Part shown: piece after piece, positions 51,801 to 62,085 of the stretch
Numbering within the stretch: the stretch's first letter is position 1
How the letters are laid out: the number at the start of each line of letters is the position of its first letter
DNA from: Anticarsia gemmatalis
Lineage: Eukaryota; Arthropoda; Insecta; Lepidoptera; Erebidae
Assembly: GCF_050436995.1 (NCBI RefSeq)
Contig: NC_134745.1
Span: forward strand, 8,494,001 to 8,558,000
Length of the DNA: 64,000 nt
Direction: 5' to 3'
Notes under the pieces: model-generated
The model's database searches: none
Seen by the model: only the letters and a program-made list of their open reading frames with translations
Told to the model about the DNA's origin: nothing
Program-made: the position numbers and the translations under genes

Positions 51801-52813
51801 TTGTTCATTCTGTAAATGTAGTGAACAGTTGACAACACGTGCGTAGACAGTAAAGGCACGAGTATAAATATTTAACGGCGGGTTAAAGCTGTTGGCCTCG
51901 TCTGCGAGCACCACAACAATCCATTCTCGTCGACTCTTATTTAAGTTTAGTTTGATAATATAAATCATAGTATGTATTGTGACGTCATGCGGCAGCTTTC
52001 CCGCGGGGTCAGATGACTGCAGGATAAGCGAGCTCGGTGAGTCGCAACTCGCGATGAACCCTGATGGGTTCCACTGAGTTACGGTAACGACGCCACGGCC
52101 CCGGTAACGTCTACCTATTCAACCACGCTGCCATCAACTTATCTCAGACATCACCCGTATATACCTCGGGAGATGAAGATAGCCAAGATTGTTTGTGTTA
52201 CGATTATTTTGTCTAGGATTCAGTAACATTTTTCGTTTTCTTTCGGGTATTATTTATAGTGATTGCGTGCTACGTGAAGCAGACATAAAATATATGCTAA
52301 CTTTATTCAGGATAATTCCTAGTTTCGTGTGCCGTTCCATTTTCCCGAACGGCTCTATTAAACATAACGTTTGAATTGCAACGGCTAGCAAAATGGTAAC
52401 GGCACCTAGTGTAGAGAGTATAGTTGTGTGCACACTACGTTAAGCCCTATACAAACGCGGTGAATGTGGGAACGATTCGTTATGACAAATAGAAACGCGC
52501 TCTAACGTATCAATTATACAGATTATTTACACATTTATGTTTTACAAACTGCACTTACTACAAAAACAGTTCATGAAACTCGATCTACGTTGCTTAATAT
52601 GGAATGTCAACGAATAATTACTCAACTTACTGACATTAACAAATGTTACAGCGCCCTTAACTTTATTAATTCTTTAATTGTTCTTGTATTCAGAATAATA
52701 ATTAATGGTTCGTTTAAGTAAAAGTTGATCAATAAATTGTAAAATAAGCAATAAGTTTATTAATTGATAAAACCTTTGCGCTATATTGTAATGTGAAGTT
52801 AATTGGTCCTTAC

Positions 52814-52928
52814 CTTCACGTTCAATGCTAAGCCGTGTGCGGCGGCGGGCGGCGGGCGGCGGGCGTGCAGCGCTCGCCGTGTTGCGGCACTCAGCCTTAT
52901 TCCTACCACGAGTTATTCTGACACTCAC
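52814..52928 (-). other. Weak candidate first-exon segment in a CG-rich islet with a strong donor-like site
   Basis: On the minus strand an ATG at 52928 opens about 38 codons (arginine, alanine and proline rich). They run through a GC-rich tract with 7-bp repeats (CGGCGGG in the + direction, about 52846-52865) to CGTGAAG, then GTAAGG at 52813-52808, a near-ideal donor. The frame also runs past the donor to 52674. There is no recognisable product. A noncoding 5' exon is as likely as a coding one, and chance is likelier than either. Confidence 0.18.
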
Positions 52929-54654
52929 CCACTTTCAATCACACGAACCGGTCCGAACAAAGGCTTCAGTCCCCAACTATATTACATTCGGATTAACACG
53001 CGTTTCCATTAAACAAACATTACATATTTACTCGTAATCAAAGTTTACAGTTAGGTTCTGATACAAACCTCGGTAAGACAGTGTTAATTAATTACATCCA
53101 TATGTGCTTACATGAACATGTTACAATGACATCATGACAAGTTGTCTCCGGTGATGGAACGTTACACATACGTGGCACAGCTCAAATTCAACACAATAGT
53201 AACAAAAATATCAATGAATTCACGTCATAGAACTAAACGTCACACGGAATACAGTGTAGGCGGTGTAGGTGTAGTACCGAAGCCGGCGCAGGCGTCTCGG
53301 GAACACTCGGGTGACTTCGGCTCTACGTGTGCGTAAATAAGAAAACAACTTTCCTCTCTCACTCTTACTCGGGACGACAGGGGAGACTTTTAGATTAGAT
53401 CACTGAACTAAAAAGAAACAGAAACTTTGTCGTTCGTCCGGTTAGCGTCGAGACAGAACCGGTTTTGTATTATAGCTTTTTAGTCCTTACAAATAAAAAC
53501 TCATGCATAGATAATCGTACAACAGGCTCGTAAGCAACTTTACGTAAGGTACCCACTGTGTGTATTATAGCGATGGAAGGAAACTGTTACCGAACGGAAA
53601 TGGACCTCAGCGGTAGAGCTATATACATATACAAGGCGAATTTAATATACATACTCGGCGAAGATTTAATTAAATCTCGAGTGTTAGGTATATTTTGTTA
53701 GATATTTGTTTGATTTGATATCAGTTCGGAATCCTCGTGACTTCTTAAATTATAATAATAATTTGCGCGTGGGAGTAAAGATATTAATGTTCAGTCGTTA
53801 TTATTTTATAAAGGAAGCCCAAAACCAGATTCATGATAAACATATTGTAGGAGTACAAGTTAAACATGTTTAATGAACGTTAAGTACATAACCTATATTG
53901 GATTATATTTTTAAATTTAGCTATTCCTGGAAATTGTACCATTCTTGTTAGACGAGCCGTCCCATGTCTACAGATCTTGGAATATATAAACGAAATAATA
54001 TTATGGAGTGTAATATTACCAAATTACCAGTTAATATTGAGTAATTACTTGGAAATAAAGCTAAGACGTGAACACGAAATGAGGGTGTAGTGTAACAACG
54101 TTTGTTATAGGCCCGTAGGTTTTGCTAATTTTAGAGTTGAGTAACTTATTTATCTTCAATTAGGTATAATAATCATTTCAAGTCGAACAACGATCTATTT
54201 GTGCAACGCGTATTTACATACTTTAAACAAATACGCCTTAACTTAATTGTAGTAAAGACCCATCGCAATTTTTTTATATCATGTGCTATTTTTCTAGCTT
54301 CTAGTAAAAACAGAACTCTTGTAAAAATAACCAGAAACGGGGAATTTATCTCAACGATTGTTGGAAAATGTTACGTTTATTCCGTAATATCTTGGTACGG
54401 GGGCTTACAGTCGAAATTTGTATGTCGCGTGGTAGCATCCGCAGCAGACAGAGGCACAGAGGCGCAGTCGCTCCGGTCGCCGGTCACCGGTCGCTCCAGT
54501 GTAGGACAAGAGCCCGTTAACGAGACCGCCGGTTGTTTGTTTTCCCACGCCTTTACACTCTTGACAACAAGTCGAACCGCGACCAAATTGTTGACCATCA
54601 CCCACCGACGAACGATTTGTTTGCTTAATTGCTTACGGTAATGGCTGAAATTGT

Positions 54655-54755
54655 TCCACGGACTGCTTCGTCGGTCTAGTAGTCACGACCGTGTCGGGTG
54701 GTCTCCGGTTCGTTAACCGGGTTGCACAAAGTTATAGCGAGATAGGTCTGCACAA
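54655..54755 (+). mobile_element. Degenerate tRNA-derived SINE head
   Basis: CTAGTAGTCACGACC (54677-54690 region) resembles a tRNA A-box. CCGGTTCGTTAACCGG (54705-54720) looks like a T-arm: CCGG stem, TTCG-containing loop, CCGG stem, with the loop one base too long. The A-to-B spacing fits a tRNA-like promoter. A clean acceptor stem and 3' tail are not visible, so I read this as a SINE relic and not a tRNA gene. Confidence 0.35.
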
Positions 54756-54929
54756 TTAATTCTCAAACATTACTAGCGAAATGTATGGAACTATTAATTA
54801 CTATTGTAGTCGCCTCGATCTATACGACCTGGTTATGCCTTATTAATATTCTTGCATTTCACCTGATAATTACAGTTAATGGACTTTAAGATTTATCTGG
54901 CAGTACTGCGTATTATCTACACTTGTTGA

Positions 54930-55003
54930 AGTCTCTTAGTAACCTGAATGCCTGTAATCTCTAGAGTGCCAGCCCGATGCCTTAGCCAATAAGCTATCGA
55001 CGC
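54930..55003 (-). mobile_element. Degenerate tRNA-like SINE head, minus strand
   Basis: On the minus strand GCGTCGA then TAGCTTATTGGCTAAGGCA (A-box TAGCTTATTGG at 54996-54986) resembles the start of tRNA-derived lepidopteran SINEs. The B-box region near 54941-54953 is degenerate (GGCATTCAGG). It lies about 200 bp from the opposite-strand relic at 54655. The call is weak. Confidence 0.28.
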
Positions 55004-58000
55004 ATTAACCTGCCTAACCCTGCAGGGAAATGTAAGCGTGATACATACACATAACATTAACACGTACAACAGTAAACAACAAACATCCTAACATAACAAT
55101 GTACTCATAATATAAGCGTTAAAGCCACTATTACAGTTTTAATAAGTATAATGCCATTAACAATGAAATGAAATTCTCGCGAGATACTCTGCATAAACGT
55201 GTCTCATTTTCTTTAATGGTGATATTATATTAAATGAATACCCAAGTGCCGGTGTAATAAAAAGAACAAATTAACGGACGAACATTCTGGTCCCTTTATA
55301 ATTTAACTAAAAGCCATTCTTGACCGAACAACGCAGTTCACGCCTGAAAAAATGTAACAAGAAAATAGTAAAATGTAAATATATGTTGTCTGTACCTTAT
55401 TTAGAAGATTCAGCAACTTCCAATTTGGTCCCAAGTAATATTAAAGTCCCGTTGCAAACTTGCTGGCAGTTGCTGGCGAATCCGAAAACTTGTATACAAG
55501 AGTTTTTTATTCACTTATGTCTCTAATTTACCTTTGGAATAGTCTGATTGTCAAATAAACTGTAACGTTGCTGTTTGTTTGGAGAAAATAGAAAATACTT
55601 TGTTTGTTTAATACGATATTCCCTTAAGGATAAATATCGAATTTCAATGCTTTGTTCAGAGTATTTTCCTCGGAAAAGATGCAAATTGTTGCACAGACGT
55701 TAAATCTGTTCTTTGAAATATTTACAGACAGCTTTGAAACATTACTTCATCGAACCAATTTAAAAGTACTTGAAGTTTTATGAAAGTTTATTTTTATTTT
55801 CGGTGAACATTCATTTAGCTCAGGTTTACTCTGGTATGGCTAGAAGCACATAGTCATCACTCACATGAAAGTCCGCGATAGTCGACAATATTCACGATAC
55901 AGACGTATTCTGTAAGTCAATGTGCACGTACGTCGCGTAGGGCGGCTCGCGCGACACTGGGCGGGCGGCCGCGTCGCGCTCGCGACCGCCCGCCCTTGCG
56001 AAAAGTTCACGGCAACAAAGTGACTTTCTTTCTGTTTAGTGACATTATTACATTTCAATCGAGTCGTATGTTTGTTGAATAAATACACCTTTATTTCTCC
56101 TGGGCGTTGAGTAATTTATCACGAAGGCTTTATTGCTAAATGTGGTCAACGACGGAACGTGTATGCATCAATGTCTTCAGCCAAAATGTTTTGTATTTGT
56201 GTCACATTGCGTTCGTTTTACTGTTTCCTGCAGTTACATAAACATTTGTCTATCGTAATAAATCGTCTTATAATACGTCTATTTCGATATTGTCGTGGGA
56301 AGGAAAGAAAAAGAGTGTCATTTGTTTATCTTCGTGCGCAATTAATAAGTGTCAACTGAGGGAACGGGATTGGAACTGATGGCTATGTCTTACACAACTA
56401 TTATTATCTACGTGATTACGTATTCGTTTCAAGAAGAACAGCTATGATCATAAATATGTTCAAGCATTTACATTGTGCCGCTACATTTTCCAACTTTTCT
56501 TTGTGAATGAAAGCTTAAAACTCTTTGGGCTTCGTAAATGAGTCACTACTGTAAAATGTCGTCCGAATTTTCTTTATATTTTTTTCGAAACGTTGTTGTA
56601 ATAATTACTTTTTAAATAGGTGGCTTTATTTTTTTAAATGAACGTAACATACATTGAAACCACACCGTATTTTTTTAAACTGCATAAGAGTTGATAGTCC
56701 CGGTAAAAATAAAATAGTAGTAAGTCAGTGACGATGTTTTTAGAACTTATCGAGTTCAACCACTCAATATTCCCTGTGTGACATCCAAATATTTGTCCCG
56801 ATTGCGAAACGAAACTTGGAATCGGGACTCTCAGTACGGTAGGGATTAGAATTTATTCAGACTTCACTGGATGGGGTAAAAGATATGCTGTTTTGTGAAA
56901 GCTTACGGAACTATCTGCTTGTATTGGCAAAACAATAAATCGATGTCCCCTCTGACCTTAACAACTCGTGACGATGTTTTGATGACCTCCTTAATGTTTT
57001 ATTTGTAACTATTCATCGTGATAGATTTTGTTTCTAATTTGGTATTCTTGACGGGTAGATCTAAATATAGATTCTCTTTTTTAAGCTTATTCTATTAAAA
57101 TGTGAGTTAATTTAACACAGTAAATCTATGTTAGAAATATAATAGAATTAGATTTACAAGAATCATAATAACGTGATTAAAAACATTATCTTATTTAAAA
57201 AGAAGTTAATCATTAAAAATAATGTTAACGCTGAAGAAATGGTAATGTATAAAGCTTCATTTTCATAAAGTTATTCACCGATGTCGAAATTAAAGTCTAT
57301 TGTAATAAGCACACAATTACACAGATACAGTAAATTGTATATTATTATGGAGATTTATTCTCATTACCATGCTTTCGGACACATTGAGGCCAAAATTCGG
57401 TTAGAATAAGGTTCGTACACATATTTTGGGTAACTAAAACACGACTTTAATAGCCTAGTACTGGCAGTGAACAGGGCAAACAGATCCTATAAAGATATTT
57501 CAGCTATTCGGGTATCGACGACAGTCGCTTCGGCCGGAATTCTGTTGTACTTAAATGTTTGCTCTAAACGTTGCGGTATGTAGATCGAGCTGAAACTGAG
57601 AGCTTAATCCAACAGGCACTATTCTAAGCCTCGACGTACGTAAATTATCTATTGTAGACGGAACTGAGTTACAGAGCACATGTTCTATTTTGTTTCTCAT
57701 ACATGTAGCGCGTACCAACACGCCACATTACTTACACTAGTGAGACTAACGGCACAGAAAATACCAGTTGCAACATTAAATAAAGACTTTGAAGTATTCT
57801 CAGACCACATTAAGTTTTAATAATTAAAAATGTGTGCGCGCAGCTGCCGAAACTAATAATAAATATTTCCAGACAGCAATTCGAGACATAATAACGAAAA
57901 CCACTTGTAATAAATAGTTATTGAGAATACACCTGGAGTAATTTGTGAGGTTGACACTCAAATACTTACAAGGACACGGGGCACGTTTGAAGACCTCGTC

Positions 58001-59860
58001 GGCACGTAACAGTTTTCTATTTTCGTTTATTTGCAGTAACAATTTCAGCTTTATGGCATTTGGGGACGGATTTCTGTCAATAATATTAAAGGAATTTACG
58101 AGCGAATATCTTATAGATAAGTAGACGTAAAGAAGATATGGCAACTCGACACGCAGATGCTTTTCACAAAATATGAAACAAATACACCACTATTTTTTAC
58201 GTCGGGAACATTGCATCCCTCCCTTTTAGTACAAAGTAAAACTGTTTACTACAATCTAATATTGTAGGAAGTTCTTTGTATCTATGGAGGCTGTTTATTT
58301 GCAAAAAACGTCTATGTCTACTTTGATATATAAATAATAATAGACTGAATATATTATTGTGATGAGCTGAGTGCTTATTAGAGCATAAATCTCAGGTGTG
58401 TGATAGGTAGGACATGTGATATGTGGAAACAAGCTGGTGCGGTTTGTCCCACGTATATCTTAGTTCCGATAACCTGCGAGCTGACATCTTTCTGATTTAC
58501 AACGATACACACGCGCTTCCCAAACGTATAAACAACGATAGTATTTTAACGATGTCCCAAATATTATGTTAGTTACGCGTGGTTGTGATTTTTAGATGTA
58601 GAGCATGAGAGATTTACCTGCATGCTTAAGGTATTTAAAAAATCTTTTAATATATTTGTTTTGTCTATGTAATAATTGCTAATTTAAAAACGTGTTAGAA
58701 AATACCAAACGCAATTTTAAGTAAAAATATGTAATTTCATGGTCGTGGTTGGCTCACACATGCGGCGCTCGCCGTCGCCAAAAGCTCCCTTGATACCCAG
58801 CAGCTCGCGTTCAATTAAGATGTAACAAATGATCTAGGAAACTACTGAACGTTACAACTAAAATGTTCCTATTTCTATTGCTTTATAAATAGACTCTATA
58901 TTGTTGTGAGAATCCCATTCTGGTTCATTACGACCCTATTATATAGATGCTTCTATGTACGTTACTATATAATATGAGTAAGAAAAACTGTCCGTATCAA
59001 ATCGTTAAGTCGTTACAGCATTCCTATCGTGATTATAATCTTGTATGAGCCGTATCAGAAGCCGAAAACAAATTACTCTATATAGAACATTAATGTCGGT
59101 AGACACCCGCCACGTTCGGCCGCCTGTGTAATTAAACTATTGGGAATTTCAATAATAAAAGATTCGTTCAAGACGAGAAATACTTTCAAGTAAGATTTCA
59201 CTTATGAGAACATTGAAATGTAACCTTGTTAGTCAACCACATTGTGATCATAGATTTGGAGCGTATTCTTCGAAATGGTTTTTACTTCGAAATGTAAAAA
59301 TGTTTGAGACTTGTTTGAAACACAGTATGTATGTATGAACAATTAAATGAGGACAGAAAGCAGGATACGCGGCTCGTTGTGGGCACAAGCTTGGAATCTT
59401 TGAGTTAAGTAGTAAGAACCGGCAACAATCTCTACAGAGATGGCACCGGATGCCGGTGTGCCACGAGGAAAAACTCATAATTGATTCTACGTATCAGTGT
59501 GGCTCAGCTCCACGCGCGGCCAGATCGCTCGGTGCGGCCTCTGCCGCGCAATTAGAGGAAATAGCATGCATCGTACCTTTCCAATAAAAAATATTTCTGT
59601 CGTGAACGAATAACATCCTGATTGACGTATCAATTAAAATGGTACACATGAAGCGTGTCTGATATTTCATACACAAAACAAAAATAAGCCTTGATGTGCA
59701 GTTTATAATTTTTTGGTCGAAAATCACTGTGATGTAAGCATTTAGAACATATAGGTCATGTAATATGAGTAATCAAATATAATTTATGAGTTAACCTAAC
59801 TATTTAACATAAATTACGATGAAATGTAATAACTACATATGTGTGCTTTAAAAGTGCCAG
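55004..59860. other. AT-rich noncoding DNA
   Basis: No gene is supported. Open frames (55320-55526, 55861-56088, 56159-56359, 57824-58144, 59248-59478, 59494-59727) have no recognisable domain. CG-rich islets lie at about 55933-55996 and 59505-59550. Confidence 0.65.
55959..55995. repeat. GC-only hairpin, 15-bp arms, 7-nt loop
   Basis: GGGCGGGCGGCCGCG (55959-55973) pairs with CGCGACCGCCCGCCC (55981-55995), with one mismatch and the loop TCGCGCT. The predicted stem is very stable and sits within a CG-rich islet. The loop and stem also contain repeated CGCG. It may block polymerases or act as an RNA structure if transcribed. Confidence 0.5.
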
Positions 59861-59878
59861 CCCAACTAGCACACAAGC
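59861..59878 (+). repeat. Left 18-bp terminal inverted repeat
   Basis: CCCAACTAGCACACAAGC, exactly complementary to 62068-62085. After it the two ends diverge but keep similar TTATA and GC-step motifs. Confidence 0.65.
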
Positions 59879-60082
59879 GCTATAACAAGCTGCACAATGG
59901 CCGGTTAAAGGATTTTTATAACGCCTTAGGCTCCTTAGTAAGAAGTATAGTGGTTCTATAAGCGGCTACAGATCTCTTGTAGCGTCAAATAGGCCCATAC
60001 TGTCCAGCTTATAGCTCTAAATTGGATCTACAGTGGTCGTAAATAGTAATTATAATAGTACGTAGTATAGTAGTAATACAGG

Positions 60083-60239
60083 AGCGCTAAAATAAGATGA
60101 AGGTGGTATAATCGCGCTACAAGAGCTTTTTCGCAGCTTCGTGGCGCTTACCAGCTGTTGTACAGAGGTGGTTAGCGCCACGAGCGTTCGAAAAAGCTCT
60201 TGCAGCGCGATTATACCACCTTTACCTTATTTTAGCGCT
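60083..60239. repeat. Long near-perfect hairpin, 69-bp arms
   Basis: The left arm 60083-60151 and right arm 60171-60239 are inverted copies with about 8 mismatches and no indels. The closing ACCA/TGGT adds 2-3 more pairs to leave a loop of about 15 nt. Both outer edges are AGCGCTAAAATAAG-like, which ties the hairpin to the GCGCT motifs of the host element. If transcribed it would give a dicer-like substrate. It could also be a smaller MITE nested in the larger element. Confidence 0.7.
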
Positions 60240-60916
60240 ACTGTGTAACGGTTATAAATGCTAACGCTCTAAATTAGTAATATAGTCGGTTTATTATGGT
60301 GTAAACTAAATATATTTTTTTAAAATGAATCATCAGTGACAAATGAGGAGACATTTTATTTTTACGGATTGGATTATTAAAATAACAAGTAGTCTATCGC
60401 TTTTATTTCTTTGTGTACGTGATATGAAAGTGCGAGTTCCAGTTTGCTGTCAATATATATGTATATTATCGTCAATATTTTCATGCGCCCTCAAAATATT
60501 CAGTTTTAAGTGCAAAAATTATATAGATATGTGGATTTGGAAATTGTATTTTGAACATAAATAAGACTTTGAGGGTTACAGATAATTTAATTAGGGTTAT
60601 AGGTAATAAAAAATGATTTTAATTATGTTAACGTTACCAGGCTATAGATTTATATGATCTTCAAAAGATCGTAATAACCTCAAAAAATATGTTTACCAAA
60701 TGCTATAATGGCGTCTCGATCAAGCAGCTCTCAGAGTTGGTTACATCTGCTCTAGCGCCTTAAGCTGTACAAAGGCTCTAGTGTTTGCTGTTGTAGACCT
60801 CAAGGTTTTGCAGTTGTGGCATAGGAGTGCTTCAATATAACTGTTTTGGTCGCACACCAGCATTTTACTCGTACTTTTAGGGGTCAGTCGTTGAATATTA
60901 AAATAGTTTGAAAATC

Positions 60917-61446
60917 ATTTTATTTTATTTTATTTTATTTTATTTTATTTTATTTTATTTTATTTTATTTTATTTTATTTTATTTTATTTTATTTTATTT
61001 TATTTTATTTTATTTTATTTTATTTTATTTTATTTTATTTTATTTTATTTTATTTTATTTTATTTTATTTTATTTTATTTTATTTTATTTTATTTTATTT
61101 TATTTTATTTTATTTTATTTTATTTTATTTTATTTTATTTTATTTTATTTTATTTTATTTTATTTTATTTTATTTTATTTTATTTTATTTTATTTTATTT
61201 TATTTTATTTTATTTTATTTTATTTTATTTTATTTTATTTTATTTTATTTTATTTTATTTTATTTTATTTTATTTTATTTTATTTTATTTTATTTTATTT
61301 TATTTTATTTTATTTTATTTTATTTTATTTTATTTTATTTTATTTTATTTTATTTTATTTTATTTTATTTTATTTTATTTTATTTTATTTTATTTTATTT
61401 TATTTTATTTTATTTTATTTTATTTTATTTTATTTTATTTTATTTT
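60917..61446. repeat. Perfect (ATTTT)x106 pentanucleotide array, 530 bp
   Basis: 106 uninterrupted ATTTT units run without a single visible substitution. The array lies inside the 59861-62085 element. Because five is not a multiple of three and the unit has no stop in one frame, the array creates a spurious 183-codon open frame reading FILFY repeats. That frame is not a gene. Such length and purity suggest recent expansion by slippage, or smoothing by assembly or polishing. Confidence 0.95.
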
Positions 61447-62067
61447 ATTTATTCTTTAAAAACAGTTGACACTGAACCACCACTGCACCTATGTAAATAT
61501 ATTATGATAATAATTTTAAGCTTTAGTATAAAGGTATATTACTCGGTTATAGCGCTTTTAACATAATTCTGTAATCCCCATGGCTGTAAAAATGTTTCGA
61601 ATGATACCTTATACATCTATTTGCCGTACAGAAGCCATATAAATATCTGATATAACGCTCAAGGCGCTATTAAAGACCTACGCAACTCTTTTATAGATGA
61701 GTAATACACTAGCCCTAAAAAAATCTGTTATAGAACCTAAGGCATTACAAAAAGCTTATTTACGCTCTTGAGCGTTATAAGCGCAACGCATAACTCCGTT
61801 TAAACTCCTTTATCTCCTAAAGTCCCCTTATACAGTTAACGGTGTTATAGAAGATTCCATTAACTCAGTTATACTTCCCTAGGCTGTCTAGCGATGCAAT
61901 TACATGCTCATATATCACTATAAGTCATTAGTTTCCTACTAAACGGCTACTGTCCCGCCTAGCTGTTAAAGGGTTTTTTAAATAGCTAGTATACAACTTA
62001 TAGAGAATTGTACAGCATTTGAACGACTCTTATGCAACTATCAGGCTGTATAACGACTGTATAAGCA

Positions 62068-62085
62068 GCTTGTGTGCTAGTTGGG
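62068..62085 (-). repeat. Right 18-bp terminal inverted repeat
   Basis: GCTTGTGTGCTAGTTGGG, the exact reverse complement of the left terminus. It is followed by AGACCATAATA, which shares only AG with the left flank. Confidence 0.65.

Larger units (their letters stand above)
40075..54654. other. AT-rich noncoding DNA with sparse CG-rich islets
   Basis: No gene is supported in about 14.6 kb. The longest open frames (43920-44198, 47108-47407, 47579-47932, 54201-54641) show no recognisable domain, and those at 47.6-47.9 kb occupy three overlapping frames of one GC-richer patch. CG-rich islets are at about 46255-46336, 47699-47830 and 52838-52890. An imperfect hairpin at 45762-45848 is listed separately. 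Confidence 0.65.
59861..62085. mobile_element. Unclassified TIR element, 2.2 kb, hairpin-rich and noncoding
   Basis: The ends CCCAACTAGCACACAAGC (59861-59878) and its exact reverse complement (62068-62085) form 18-bp terminal inverted repeats. The interior has many degenerate copies of a TTATA(A/G)CGC...TTAGGC-like motif in both orientations. Examples lie near 59878, 59914-59930, 59955-59970, 60248-60265, 61545-61560, 61650-61675, 61725-61745 and 61770-61790, a pattern like subterminal transposase-binding sites. It also holds a long hairpin and a huge ATTTT array. No transposase-like open frame is present, so it is nonautonomous. The flanks do not give a convincing target duplication: only AG matches on both sides. 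I could not place it in a known superfamily. Confidence 0.6.

Noticed and set aside
54201..54641. 146-codon open frame (+)
   Set aside because: It lacks a standard ATG start, has no domain and overlaps two minus-strand frames in a GC-richer patch. It is best explained by chance.
54655..54755. Functional tRNA gene
   Set aside because: The T-loop is one base too long and the acceptor stem does not pair, so a SINE relic is more likely.
60908..61459. 183-codon open frame of repeated FILFY residues
   Set aside because: It is purely the translation of the ATTTT array; repeat length and frame explain it fully.
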